Of a DNA stretch of 64,000 nucleotides, positions 1 through 10,321 are shown in pieces (positions within the stretch are counted from its first letter, which is position 1; each line of letters opens with the position of its first letter). The DNA is taken from assembly GCA_033032865.1 (NCBI GenBank), contig JAWHQI010000013.1, positions 3,534,001 to 3,598,000 on the forward strand. Direction: 5' to 3'. The stretch is from Dactylorhiza incarnata. Lineage: Eukaryota; Streptophyta; Magnoliopsida; Asparagales; Orchidaceae. The notes below the pieces were generated by a model. The model searched no databases. It was given only the letters and a program-made list of their open reading frames with translations, and had not been told where the DNA came from. The position numbers and the translations under genes were made by a program.

Positions 1-2
1 AC

Positions 3-638
3 TCTAGCTGTGGCCAAACCAAGGGCTTTGGAGATTTCAAAGAAGGGAAAGTAACCTTCAAGAATGTGGCAGTAGTCAAAGGACTGAAGCACAATCTGAT
101 AAGTATAAGTCAGATATGTGAAAATGGTAAGTATGAGGTAAAATTCACCACACTATTCTGCCATATTATTGATATCAAGACCGGTGCCACAGTACTCAAT
201 GGAATTAGAAAAGGAAAAGTATATGTAGTGGACTTTAGTTCCTCACCCACAGAAGTCTGTTTATTCAACAATATCATTGATAAAAGTGAACTATGGCATA
301 GGAGACTAGGTCATCTAAACTACAAAACAATTAGTAAACTAGCAAAGAATAACCTAGTCAGAGGCTTACCAAAGGGTAGGTACTCTAAAGATTCTCCATG
401 CAGACCTTGCCAACTAGGAAAACAAACTAAATCATCCTTCAAACCAATTGGTAAGGATGACTCTCCCAGGGTCCTTTACTTACTACACATGGATCTCTTT
501 GGTCCCATCTCCACTCAGAGCTTAGGTGGAAAATCCTATACCCTAGTCATTATGGATGACTACTCTAGATTCAGCTGGGTATTCTTTCTAATGGCTAAGT
601 CTGAAACCCACAAGACTCTCTCTCTTTCACTGACCTGA
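3..638 (+). pseudogene. Truncated GAG-pre-integrase / integrase fragment of a Sirevirus
   Basis: The frame is open from base 3, so the start lies outside the window. The product shows the pre-integrase block WHRRLGHLNYKTISKL and the C-x2-C of its zinc finger (CRPCQLGKQ). The first part of the integrase core follows, with HMDLFGP (first catalytic Asp) and DDYSRFSWVFFL. The wording of these blocks is typical of the SIRE1/Sirevirus branch of Ty1/copia. Similarity ends abruptly at about 610 (after KSETHK) and the frame stops at 638. The second Asp, the Glu, and all RT and RNase H sequence are absent. This is a deletion relic, not a functional integrase. Confidence 0.8.
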
Positions 639-918
639 AATTGCTCCCAAAATCAACTCAGGCTTCGACATTGACCTTGAGTCTTTCCAAGCAGCCGCAG
701 AAAACTACAAGAGCATCATTGCTCTTTTTACTGCAGCAAGACTGGACAAGCTCATCTCCACTAGGTGCAAGCTCCTGGAATCAGAGCTCACAGAGCTAAT
801 AACTCATGTTCAGATATCTGAACAAGGAGAAATCCAGGGAACACTATATGAGACACCAGTCTTAATCTCAACAGAACATATTAGGGCCACCTTTGATCTT
901 ACATCAGGTATATCCTAA
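634..918 (+). pseudogene. Unrecognised open frame, probably N-terminal part of the env-like ORF
   Basis: After the integrase break a different frame is open from about 634 to the TAA at 916-918, coding about 94 residues rich in helix-forming residues (a run around ESELTELI). It has no ATG of its own near the start. It lies directly upstream of the env-like ORF, so it may be the front of the same protein, separated by frame lesions around 918-1001. I do not recognise a domain. Confidence 0.4.
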
Positions 919-1001
919 TATCCTCCTTGTTCAAATGAAATAAGGAAAGAAAATGAGCTTCTAAAAGAATGACTAAACAAGTCTAAATTATTACTTTATT
1001 A

Positions 1002-2455
1002 GGTGATGAATCTATAGACCTCACACCTGATGAAATTAAGAATCTGCTAACCATCATGAAGTTTTCAAAGGATAAACCAACCCATCTAAAGAAAATAGAC
1101 TTTTCTGAGGAGTATAGACTACTAGCAGATATAGTCGGAAAGATACTACTATGTAAGATATCTGCCCATGATGCAGTGCCCAAGCAGCAACTGAACATCA
1201 TTGGGGCTCTTGTATTGAAGAAGAAAATAGACTGGGCCAGCTGTCTGCTCAAGATGATAGGCTCTAGATATTCTCACAAAGAGAATGCCTACATGAGGAT
1301 TATGAGTCAAGTACTCTTCCACTCCTTCCCTGACCTCTGTAGGTCAAAAGGAATTCCTATCCCTCCTGGAAAGAGGATGTCCATTGCCCTCTTCTCCAAA
1401 TGGACTAGGAAAATCCCCAAGCCTGGTTCCATTCCTGAAAGGAGTCCATCTCCTCCTCCTTCTCCTCAAAGAGACAATTCTTCTCTACCACCATCATCCA
1501 CTCAAATAGTCTCTACCACCCTCACAACTCCTACTCTACCTACCTCTTCTCAAACACCTGCTCCTCAAACAGCAGCTTCTCCACCTCCTCCTCTTACTTT
1601 CTCATCCTCTCCACCTCCTTTATCACCCATACCTCATGTATCAACTAACTTCTCTCCAGCCTCATCACCACCTTCACCACTCTCTCCTCATCCCCAACCA
1701 CAACATGAACCATCTGCATCCACTGAAGCTCTCCTCACTCAGTGTATTGCATCAGCAGCTCAAACATTCCAAGCAATGCTGGATGAGCACTGCTCCCAGA
1801 TTCATTCCTCAATCCTACACATGCACACCCAAATAGATGGGCTCAGTGCCTCTGTGCAAAGTCTGAAGAACTCTCTCTGTCTTCCTCAAGAGTTACCAAG
1901 TCTTTCTTAACCTCCTTGAACAAGAAGGTCAAGAAGGGGGAGAAGCTAGATGAAGAGCAGACCTCCAATCTTAAACCTCCCTCACACAAATCCCCTCCTT
2001 CTTCAAAATCTGACAGTCTTGCACTGCTCAAGACAATTGGAAATGAGATAGTACCTGAGCTACACAATGATGAACAAATAATAGAGGTACTCAACATAAC
2101 AAGAGATGCTGCAAATCAAGTGGCACTACTACAAGGGGAGGGAAGCAGAGCAGAAAATGAGGCTGAAAAGGAAGAAGGTGAGAAAAAGCTGAATACTGCT
2201 ATAAATCAAGAAGAAAATGAACCAGCTGCTGGAACTGAAAAAGGAAATGAAGCTGATGCTGGAAAAGAGAAAGAGCCAGATGCTGTGATGGCTGAAGAAG
2301 GGGCTCAGGAGTCAGGGGCAGGGGGAGCTGAGACTCAGGGGGAGCAAATGGCTGAGACCCAGGGGGAGCTGAGGGAGTCACCTGCTACTGGGAAAGAGCA
2401 ATCCACAATAGTATTCAAGAGAAAAAGAAAGACTCCTCCTACCCCTCCTGAATAA
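1002..2455 (+). pseudogene. Env-like / 'plant transposon protein'-type ORF, frameshifted
   Basis: Two adjacent frames appear to be one protein broken by a frameshift near 1890-1915. The first (open from about 1002, first ATG 1056, stop 1910) begins with a helical domain of about 110 residues whose pattern (YRLLADIVGKIL, then IIGALVLKKKIDWASCLL, then PGKRM) resembles the putative plant transposon domain found downstream of pol in many plant retroelements. A long Pro/Ser/Thr-rich linker follows. The second frame (1916-2455) is Lys/Glu-rich and acidic and ends in the basic stretch FKRKRKTPP just before the stop. No membrane segment is visible, so the env label rests on position only. The domain match is from memory of the pattern, not a search. 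Confidence 0.5.
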
Positions 2456-2600
2456 TACTTGAAAACAATGCTTCATATACTTTATGATTGGTCTGAACAT
2501 GAAGTTTGCTTCTGATTGTGTGAAATCTTCATTATCTTTACAAATGCTGTGCTGGGTTAATTATTTGCTAGTCCAATTTCTCTCTAAATAGGGTTAAGAC

Positions 2601-2614
2601 AAATAGGGAGAGAT
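2601..2614 (+). other. Polypurine tract of element A
   Basis: A purine-rich run (aaatagggagagat) lies directly before the LTR start TGTTGG at 2615, the expected plus-strand primer position. Confidence 0.7.
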
Positions 2615-2694
2615 TGTTGGGAAAATGATTTCTCTTAACCCCTGAAAAAGAGTTAAATATGAATTCTAAGAATGAAAATCAAGGTTAAGTCAAT

Positions 2695-2945
2695 ATGCGT
2701 CGAATAGTATTCGGCGCAACGTTGAAGTTATATCGACGTTCCTTTCAGAATGAGTCGAAGTAGCTCCAAGCAGAATTCGACGTATCCTATGTCGACGTAG
2801 CTCTGACTTCTAGTCGACGTATCATGAGAAGTCGACGCACCCTAGTCGACGCACCTTCCTTATTCTCTTCTCAACGCTCTGCCAGGATGAATTCGACGCC
2901 TACGTCGAATGGTAATCGACGCACGTCGATTTATATGATTAATTC
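2695..2945 (+). repeat. U3 cluster of TCGACG-type short repeats
   Basis: About ten copies of TCGA-centred words (TCGACGTA, TCGACGCACC, TTCGACG, GTCGAAT) are dispersed over 250 bases, upstream of the TATA box at 3203. They are irregularly spaced and not a perfect tandem array. Confidence 0.75.
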
Positions 2946-3202
2946 AAAAATCGCCAGATCTCTTTCCTTCTTTTATAGATCTGATTTATATGGAATCAAT
3001 TTATTCTTTATAGTCGTTCTGAATCATTCTTACCTCTAATAGATTCTTGGCTAAATTGATTAAATCCTTTATGCATATTATTTGAAATCAGATTCAATAC
3101 TTTCCTTCTATGGATATAACTGTTATGGAAATTTCTCTTTCTTTCTAATACTCTACCTGCTAATTGATTACTCTCCTATAGTGTTATTTTAATAAACAGA
3201 GC

Positions 3203-3210
3203 TATAAATA
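3203..3210 (+). promoter_or_regulatory. TATA box in the LTR of element A
   Basis: TATAAATA about 590 bases into the LTR and downstream of the U3 repeat cluster, where the U3/R promoter is expected. Confidence 0.55.
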
Positions 3211-3536
3211 ACTAAGGAGGTCGGCAGAGAAAGAAAACAAGGGATCCACCATTTTTACTCATTGAAAAAGAGGAAAAGCTCCCAAGTGATAAAAAGAGAA
3301 TTGAGAAATAGCCCTGCAGCAATATTCAAGCATTCTTCTTCTCCTACTTCTGAAGTCACTCTGCTGCAAATTCTGATAGCTCTCACATAAGAGGGAAAAG
3401 CTACAAATCTTCTTCTCTCTATAGAAGAAAGATTTAATTCACTTCTTGTGCTTCCAATCTTCTTGCTAGGAAGAAGATTCATTCGTGTTCTTATTTCTTT
3501 CTTCTTTCTTATTCTTACTTAAACATTGTAAAAGAG

Positions 3537-3675
3537 TTTTTAGAATCTCTCTTCAAAAAATTCAGTGTACTGGTTCTAAGAGTCTCCTTTTCAAAAGACT
3601 CAGTTGGTTCTAAGAGTCTCCTTGTCAAAAGACTCAGGGTGGTTCTAAGAGTCTCCTTATCAAAAGACTCAGTAC
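3537..3675 (+). repeat. 34-35-bp tandem repeat in the R/U5 part of the LTR
   Basis: Three clear copies start at 3572, 3606 and 3641 (GGTTCTAAGAGTCTCC, then a T-rich spacer, then TCAAAAGACTCAG), with a degenerate one before them at about 3537. Each unit contains GAGTCT and AGACTC and could fold into a small hairpin. Confidence 0.8.
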
Positions 3676-3934
3676 AAGATAGTGAATTTCCTACCAAGGG
3701 GGTAGAAGAGTGGACTACCCAAAGTTTGGGGAACCACTATATCTCTTTGTGTTGCGCTGTGATTTCTTTTCTTGCATTTACTTTCTTTATTTGTTTAATT
3801 CTTGTTGGTGTGTGTGGGAAGCTCTAATCTGTGATCATACACATATATATATATATATTAACTTTGCACAAAATATTTTTAATCACTATTCACCCCCTCT
3901 AGAGAATTCTAGTGAGGTTAACTGTGCACTTTCA

Positions 3935-4166
3935 AGCGCATTCCGATGCGTCCCATCCACCATCCACCAGTGCCTCAAGTTCAGCACTGGAGGAATCCAG
4001 ATTCGGGTCCGAGGAGACCCCAAGGTGGCGAGGCAGTGCTATGTGACTGCCGTCAACACCATATCTTGGATGGAAGAAGCAGAGGAGGGGGAAAAGGTGA
4101 TGGAAGAGGCGGCCGAGGCCGAAGAGGAGGAGAGTACGGGATGAAGAACGGAGGGAGGAATAGTTC
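3935..4166 (+). pseudogene. End of Tat aspartic protease domain and linker
   Basis: The words VPSTIHQCLKF and RGDPKVARQCYVTA match the block that follows the protease in Tat/Ty3 plant polyproteins (usual form VPSTYHQ.IKF...RGDQ..AR.CY). The frame is open back into the LTR of element A, which interrupts the protease here. A Glu-rich linker follows and the frame stops at 4144, just before the RT frame. The catalytic Asp is not in the window. Confidence 0.65.
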
Positions 4167-5633
4167 ATGCCCAGGAAGGGGTCATTGAGGGCCCAGGCGG
4201 AGGAAGGGAAAGAGGGAGAGAAAGAAGAAGGGGCGGAAGAGTTGATGATGGTGGAAGAGGAAGAGATGGGGGAAGGAGCCAGGGGGCTCGCTTGTGGCGG
4301 AGAGGAGGATGGTGCCTGGGAGGAACGATCCAGGTTGGAAGCTGTGGAGGAAGTGGTCGAGGTGGAAGTGACCACCAAGGCCGGAACGATTGAGAAAATC
4401 AGGATCAGTGGGGAGCTCAGCCCGAAGGACCAGAGGAAGGTCTCGGCTTGCGTCCAAGACAACGTAGATGTCTTCGCATGGAGTTCTGCTGAGATGTTTG
4501 GGATCGACGTGGATGTGGCATGCCATCGTCTCAACCTCGATCCCAACACTCGCCCCATTCTCCAGAAGAAGAGGTCCACTACTGACAAGATGGAGGCGCC
4601 CATTCGGGAGGACATGAACAAGCTCGTTAAGGACAGTTTTGTATCAGAGATCCAATACCCCGGCTGGGTCTCCAACGTAGTGATGGTGAAAAAAGGGGAT
4701 GGTAAGTGGAGAATGTGTGTTGATTTTTCCTTGCTTAATAAATCATGCCCCAAGGATTGTTACCCCTTTCCTATAATCGACGCGCTGGTTAACTCAGCCG
4801 TTGGTTTCTCTGTGATGTCTTTTTTAGATGCTTTTTCAGGTTATCACCAAATCTGCATGCACCCTCCCGACATCAAAGATGTCTCCTTCATCACGGGGGA
4901 TGTATGCTATTGTTATAAAATGATGCCTTTCGGGCTCAAGAATGCAGGGGCTACATACCAACAGATGATGGACAGGGTCTTCCGCGAGCAGAAGGGAAGG
5001 AACCTAGAGGTCTATGTTACTGAACTCATGGTAAAGAGTCGGGACATCAAGTGTCACCTCCAAGATCTTGAAGAGACTTTTGGGACCTTGCGGAAGTACA
5101 AGATGAAACTCAACCCCCTGAAGTGTGTCTTCGGGGCTAGCAGGGGAAAATTCCTAGGACATTTGCTCACCCCTGCAGGGGTGGAGCCTAACCCCGATAA
5201 GGTTAAAGCAATCTTGGAGTTGGGGTCGCCAAGAAACATGAAGGAGGTTCAACGCCTCACGGGAAAATTGGTCGGGCTCAGCAGGTTCCTCTCCAAGGCG
5301 GGTGAGAAGTGTGCCCCCTTCTTCAAGGTGTTACGGGGAAACAGGAAGTTCGAGTGGACCTCAGAATGTGTGGAAGCTTTCCAAGCTTTAAAAGGGCAAC
5401 TCACCCAGACCCCTCTACTCCAGGGGCCGAGACAAGGGGAGGACCTATCCCTATACCTAGGGGTAGGATCGGAGGCAGTAAGTTCGGTGTTGGTCTGTGA
5501 AGAAGGGAGAAGGCAGTTCCCCATCTACTACGTCAGCCGAGTGCTGAGGAAGGCGGAGCTCCGATACCCGAGTTTGGAGAAGTTGGCCTTCGCCTTGGTG
5601 GTATCAGCCCGGAAGCTTAGGCCATACTTCTAA
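4167..5633 (+). pseudogene. Tat reverse transcriptase and RNase H with altered active site
   Basis: This 488-codon frame starts with an acidic linker (residues 1-80). RT follows (about 110-350), with RPILQKKRS, PGWVSNVVMVKKGDGKWRMCVDF, FLDAFSGYHQI (first catalytic Asp) and MMPFGLKNAGATYQQMMD. The second catalytic motif, normally YVDD, reads YVTE (VYVTELMVKS, near 5012-5040), so both metal-binding Asp of that box are lost. The connection and RNase H follow (PIYYVSRVL, YPSLEKLAFALV) until a TAA at 5631-5633 inside RNase H. RT would copy RNA to cDNA in the particle, but with this box and the stop the protein is predicted inactive. Confidence 0.9.
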
Positions 5634-6098
5634 GCACACTCAATTAAAGTGGTGACCGACCACCAGCTTCGCAAAGTTATGGAGGGGGTTGAGCATTCGG
5701 GGAGGCTAGCCAAATGGTGTGTGGAGCTAAGTGAGTTCGACATCGAGTTTGTGCCTAGGACGTCAATCAAGGCACAAGCGGTGGCGGACTTCATGGTGGA
5801 CTACGCAACTGAAGTAGGGGAACACGAATCACCTCCCCCAGTCACATGGAATATGCTAGTGGATGGTGCGTCAGGGAAGCACTCCTATGGAGGAGGAATC
5901 GTCCTGATAAGCCCCCAAGGAACAAAGATCGAGCAGGCCCTGAGCATCCATTTCCCCATTACCAACAACCAAGCCGAGTACGAGGCAGTGATAGCGGACC
6001 TACGACTGGCTAGGGAGCTAGGAGTGCAGGACGTGGAGGACTCAACTTACTCCATGGTGGTAGCATGCCAAATCAGGGGAGAATTTGAAGCAAGGGAG
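5634..6098 (+). pseudogene. Rest of RNase H plus archaeal-type second RNase H, interrupted
   Basis: After the in-frame stop the same protein resumes (VVTDHQLRKVM, then LAKWCVELSEFDIEFVPR, the end of the classical RNase H). It is followed by a second RNase H (WNMLVDGASG, GGGIVLISP, ITNNQAEYEAVIADLRLA), the archaeal-type domain typical of Tat elements. The domain is cut at 6098 by the C1 array; its tail (LTLQRYLEKVKG) continues at 33494. Asp, Asn-Gln-Ala-Glu-Tyr and Glu positions expected for an RNase H fold are present. Confidence 0.85.
6094..6098 (+). repeat. Target site duplication of the C1 array, left copy
   Basis: gggag immediately before the TG of the first C1 LTR; identical to 33489-33493. 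Confidence 0.85.
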
Positions 6099-6354
6099 TG
6101 ATGAGTCCCAATTATATACACATTTTTGGACTCATCTGGGCCGATTTTCTAGTCTTTGCACTTAACTTTAGACATGTTTTCATTCCTATTTAATACTCCA
6201 TGCTAAGTGCACTTCTAGGCCCGTTTTGATGTTATTTCTTATTCATCTTCGTTACTAGTTTTCACGCAGTGTTAAGTGCCACCTTCAGTGGCTAGACTGG
6301 TGTTGTATGCTGGAACAGGAGTCGTGCAGGTGTTCCCGGTACAACTCTGTACAG

Positions 6355-6625
6355 GAACACTGCGCACGATCACTGGCTCTATGGTGCACGACCACTGGTC
6401 GTGCGCCACTGATCGTGCGCACTTAACGCCCATTTTCTGAGTTCTGTCTGGCTTATCGCACGACCATTGACGATAGTGCGCACGACCACCGGTCGTGCGC
6501 CACTGGTCGTGCGAACATGTATTTTATAAATTTCTTTCATTTCAGGCTCCCTCCAGGCAGCGCGCACGATCGCAGAATTCCAGTGCGAACGACCACTGGT
6601 CGTGCGCCAATGACCGTGCGCAGTA
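6355..6625 (+). repeat. Palindromic GCGCACGACC...GGTCGTGCGC cluster in U3
   Basis: Several 23-base units with 10-base arms GCGCACGACC and GGTCGTGCGC around a 3-base centre (ACT or ACC), plus half-units, end just upstream of the TATA-like box. The same cluster is in every C1 and C2 LTR of the window (about 12050-12325, 16995-17380, 22750-23115, 26660-26930, 32335-32590, and inverted at 35120-35500 and 40850-41230). Confidence 0.9.
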
Positions 6626-7181
6626 TTCAGTCCAGCGCCTATATATTGCCTGTTCCGATTTTAGGGTGGGATCGAGCCGCTGGGAGCGCGATTGGCAGTT
6701 CGTACGCGGGCGATTTCCATCCCTAGACGCCTCCACTTCATCTCCTACGCAAGGGGAAGTCCTCTCCAACCATTCAGAGCATTTCCCCATTGTCCAGGAG
6801 CATTCTCCACCATCCGCAAGCCCTCAAGCAGCTGTTCTCCACTCCAGTCCGGTGAGAAGAAGAGGAATCCTGAGGTAGAAGATGACGGAACCACGTAGAG
6901 AGATCGTGACAGTTTCTCTACACCGGAAGCACAGTCCGCCCGAGTTCGGAGGTAGCTTGACAAACTACCATTCCGGTCGTGAACAGCCGCTAGTCTTCAT
7001 CCATTGGTTATCTCTTTCCTCTCTCCTTCGTTGTAATCTTTGAATCTTTTAAACTTGAATCTCATGATATTTGGTTTAAATGAAATGAATGTTTCTCCTC
7101 TTCTCATCATTACTTGCTTGTGAATCGCTTCGCCGCCACTCATCCACTCACTCACTCACGCACTCAAGGTGTTCGATACGC

Positions 7182-7197
7182 GTTAGCAAGAGCTAAC
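7182..7197 (+). other. Conserved LTR stem-loop GTTAGC-AAGA-GCTAAC
   Basis: A perfect 6-bp stem with a 4-base loop, found at the same relative place in all C1 and C2 LTRs. In C3 (60290-60307) the stem is changed on both sides. See the finding on covariation. Confidence 0.7.
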
Positions 7198-7532
7198 GGC
7201 GTTTGTGAAGAGGTGTTTGCGACCCTCACCTTCCCGCACTAGAGCACGCTCCATCCACCTCAAGAAGCACAGCATCGCGGCCGTTGCATCCATCTCGCCT
7301 TGCGAAGCGGTGCTTTCGACCCGCATTTCCTTCATTTTTGTTAAGAGTAGAAACACCCAACCAAAACCCCTCTTTTTTTGTGTGTTTGTTCACGCTTGTG
7401 TAACAATTGTCACACAACGCGATTCGTTCACCCAACCTGCATTCCTCAAGAGACCGACACTCGGGGATTATATTCCCAAACTTTATTACTTGCGCGACCG
7501 GTGCACTTGCCAAAAATATCGCATCAAGTTTT

Positions 7533-7550
7533 TGGCGCCGTTGCCGGGGA
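7533..7550 (+). other. Primer binding site, tRNA-Asp type (C1 internal region 1)
   Basis: TGGCGCCGTTGCCGGGGA is the complement of the 3' end of plant tRNA-Asp including CCA, six bases after the LTR CA. Athila elements are known to use tRNA-Asp. Confidence 0.9.
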
Positions 7551-7743
7551 ATGTTCAGGCGTGTAACGTCTTGAGTTGTGAGCTTTTGTTACAAGAGCAG
7601 TTGTTTTTGATTTCCTTTGTTTTGTTTTCTTTTTGTTGTGACTGTGCATGTAGAGACAAGCCGCGGGGGAACTTGTACCCTTCGATCCAGAAATCGAACG
7701 GACCGCTCGCGCACGAAGGCGCGCAGCAGCCGTACATGCAGCA

Positions 7744-9976
7744 ATGGGTGACCACATAGACCCAAACAATGTTGAACAAAGAGTGCCCGCCGTGGGGCAG
7801 CACCAACCTGGAGATGAGCAAGAGGTAGTGAGACCTCGACCCAGAACGATGAGAGATTATACCACTCTGACAGCTGGGAGTGTTTATCCTGGGTTTGGTC
7901 CCAATATTATGAATAACCAGTTCGAGATCAAACCTGCGATCTTGAACATCATCCGGAACAATGCTCAGTTCTCTGGGATGGCCAGTGAAGATCCGCACCT
8001 GCACCTGGCTGAGTTTTCTGATATCTGCGGAACTTTCCGCTACGCTGGGATTCCTGATGACACAGTCAAGCTGCGACTGTTCCCATTCTCGCTTCGCGAC
8101 AAGGCCAAGGTGTGGCTTCATTCTATTCCTCCGGGGACCGCTGCGACTTGGGATGTTCTCGCATCCAAGTTCCTAGCCAAATTTCACCCCATCGATAAAA
8201 TTGTAAGTCTGCGGCGGGAGATCGCCACCTTTCGCCAAGCCGATCAAGAGACCCTTGCCGAGGCGTGGGAGCGTCTTAACGATCTTCTCCGTCGTTGCCC
8301 GAACCACGAGCTCCAACCGTGGAATGTGGTAGAGACATTTTACTTTGCGATCGAGCCCAACTACAGGGCAATGATCGATGCTGCTGCGGGTGGTACTCTA
8401 ATGAACCACACTCCAGAGGAGGCCCTTCGGATTCTGCGCGACACCGCCTCCCACAGTACATTCTGGACTGCCGGGAGAAATGCACTAAGGAACGCCCGCG
8501 GTCTCTTTGTGGTCGACTCACTTCCTCCTACACCCGCGCCTGCTGCTGTCATTACGTGCGAAGGATGTGGAGGCGGTGGCCACCACGCGTACGAATGCTC
8601 AGGGAACAACGTATCAGGTGACTTTGCGCACTTATCCTTGAATGAATCCGTTAATTTTGTAGGAAATCAGTCTAAGGGGGGTGCCATTTAATAATGCTTA
8701 TCATCCGGGAGTGAGAAGTCACCCGAACTTCTCATGGAACCCAAACACGCATGTCCAACGATGGGCACCGGGGCAGCATCAAAACGATGCTTATGCCTCC
8801 GGGAGCCAACCGAGGCCACCGCACCCGGATTATAACCAAGGCCCCCCAGCCCAAAAAAAGAGTAATCTGGAGGAGATGATGGAAAAATTTATGCAAGCGG
8901 CTACCTCAAATATGGTGAACCAAACCACATCCATGCGGAACTTGGAAACGCAGCTGGGCCAATTGGCCCAAGTGCTAACCGAGCGGTTGCATGGGACCCT
9001 TCCTAGCAACACTGAAAAGAACCCAATAGATCAAGGGAAGAGTCTCGGCGATGTGGTAGAGGCTGATACAAGTGAGTTAGTGATTTCTTGTTCCATCAAT
9101 AATATTGAAATGAAAGCATTGTGTGATTCCGGCTCCTCCCGCAACATCATTGCGTTGCAAGATATTGCTAAATTACAACTTGAGTTGAACACGGAGGATC
9201 GGAAATCCCTTATGCTTGCTAATAGGACCGTTATACAATCTGAGGGGGAAGTGAAAAATGTGGAAGTGATAGTTGAGGGGACGATTGTGGTTGCTGATTT
9301 TCAGGGGTTGGGACCCAAAGAAAATAACTCTATCCCTATCTTGGGTGTGCCGTTCTTGAAAGAGAGCGGTGCCACCCTTGATTTCGCTACGGGGTACGTC
9401 TCCCTACCCAATAAGGTGCCGCAGCCCACTTGCCCCAAAGCTATAACCGAAACATCCACTCCTCCCCCTCTCTTTATTTTTGATGAATCTCCGAGTTGTG
9501 CAAGAAATGAAGAAGATAAAGAACCAATTGAAGGAGAAAAGGAGGAGCGCCGGTCCAGTGAGGAAGAAGTAGATCTTCGGAGAGAATTTGATGCCGAGAC
9601 GGAGGAAGATTGCATTTCGAAAAATATTGACGTGATTTTAGTTTGGGACGTTGTCCCATTATCTTCGTGTTTTGATTCTTGTAATAAACAATTTAAGCGC
9701 TCCATATCTTGGGCTGATCTGGTAGTCACCGCGACGCCGGAAGTGACGCCACCCACCACCAAGGTGGAAAAATCTGAAAACTTTCAACGTTGGCAGTCCC
9801 CGACTGTCACTAAACTTAAACAGGAGAAACTTCTGCGCGACGCTCGCGCTGCCGCTCTCCGTGGGAAGAGAGCGGAGGTTAGGGGAACACTGGGTGACAC
9901 CAGTGTTGGCCCTAAAGCCTTCACCTCCCGCCTACGAGCTACGGGGGACGCGCACCATAAGAGCGCCTATAGCTGA
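7744..9976 (+). pseudogene. Gag-protease ORF of C1 copy 1, frameshifted
   Basis: This is the same protein as the intact one at 18372-20702. The normal first ATG (7648) is followed at once by TAG, where the other C1 copies read CAG, so the frame can only start at the inner ATG 7744 (MGDHIDP). An extra G in a run of Gs near 8680 shifts the frame; the rest is read from 8681 to the stop at 9976. It shows the Gag domain (LRLFPFSLRDKAKVWLHSIP, then FHPIDKI.SLRREI), the CCHC knuckle CEGCGGGGHHAYEC, the protease motif LCDSGSSRN, PILGVPFL, and the conserved C-terminal tail ending KSAYS. Two lesions make it non-functional. Confidence 0.9.
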
Positions 9977-10289
9977 TTTGTGTTGTCTGAATTTGTGAAA
10001 CCGCTTCTGTGAACTTCTCCTTTAATTTTTGCACTCTTTAAACATTTATAATACAGGTATTTGGTCCAGCTTAAGGACATAAAACAAAAGCGCTGCTGGG
10101 AGACAACCTAGATTTCCTGATTTTATTTTTATCTAACATGTTTAGTTCAGTTTTTATATTTGTTTTTGCTGTTTTTAGTCTTGTGCTTGCAGGTGTGTTG
10201 TGTTCTTTGATGCGGACGCTGCGGACTGCTCCTTATCTTAATCGCCAATCGTCTGGTATGCTCAATTCTGAGCATTGGGTAACACTTCT

Positions 10290-10290
<1 letters not shown>

Positions 10291-10321
<31 letters not shown>
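10291..10321 (+). repeat. Poly-C homopolymer, 31 bases
   Basis: The other C1 copies have only CCACCC (24920s) or CCCCCC (30590s) here, so this run is an expansion or an assembly error. Confidence 0.95.

Larger units (their letters stand above)
1..3934 (+). mobile_element. Element A: Sirevirus-like Ty1/copia retrotransposon, 3' part
   Basis: The window opens inside this element. What is seen is a GAG-pre-integrase/integrase start, then two unrelated open frames in the position of the env-like gene of Sireviruses, then a polypurine run and a long 3' LTR. Reverse transcriptase and RNase H are missing between integrase and the env-like part, so a large internal deletion is inferred. The right border is placed at a CA just before Tat protease sequence resumes at about 3935; it could be a few bases off. 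The 5' LTR lies outside the window. Confidence 0.75.
2615..3934 (+). repeat. 3' LTR of element A
   Basis: It starts TGTTGG after the polypurine tract and probably ends with CA at 3933-3934, where Tat protease sequence resumes. It contains a short-repeat cluster rich in TCGACG (2695-2945), a TATA box (3203-3210) and a 34-35-bp tandem repeat (3537-3675). The tail at 3685-3760 resembles 63905-63985, the equivalent part of the Sirevirus-like LTR at the right edge of the window. I see no gene in it. Confidence 0.7.
6099..7526 (+). repeat. C1 LTR 1
   Basis: 1428 bases, TGATGAGTCC...CGCATCA. It holds a terminal hairpin (GATGAGTCC at 6100-6108 with GGACTCATC at 6128-6136), a palindromic U3 repeat cluster (about 6360-6620), a TATA-like box near 6640 (CTATATATTG) and a GTTAGC/GCTAAC hairpin at 7182-7197. 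No gene is seen; the small open frames in it are repeated wherever the LTR is. Confidence 0.9.

Noticed and set aside
4167..4400. Acidic Glu-rich protein as a separate gene
   Set aside because: It is in frame with RT and lies where Tat polyproteins have a linker.
6099..6140. Hammerhead ribozyme (TGATGAGTCC...GGACTCATC looks like CUGAUGA plus stem II, as in retrozymes)
   Set aside because: The GAAA that must follow stem II is missing, and the core CUGAUGA bases pair within the palindrome itself. No UH cleavage site with flanking stems I and III was found in C1, C2 or C3.
7205..7759. 184-codon ORF across the C1 LTR end and leader (also 12902-13456 and 27509-28063)
   Set aside because: It crosses the LTR end and the primer binding site, and has no domain. 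It is a by-product of a stop-poor LTR tail.
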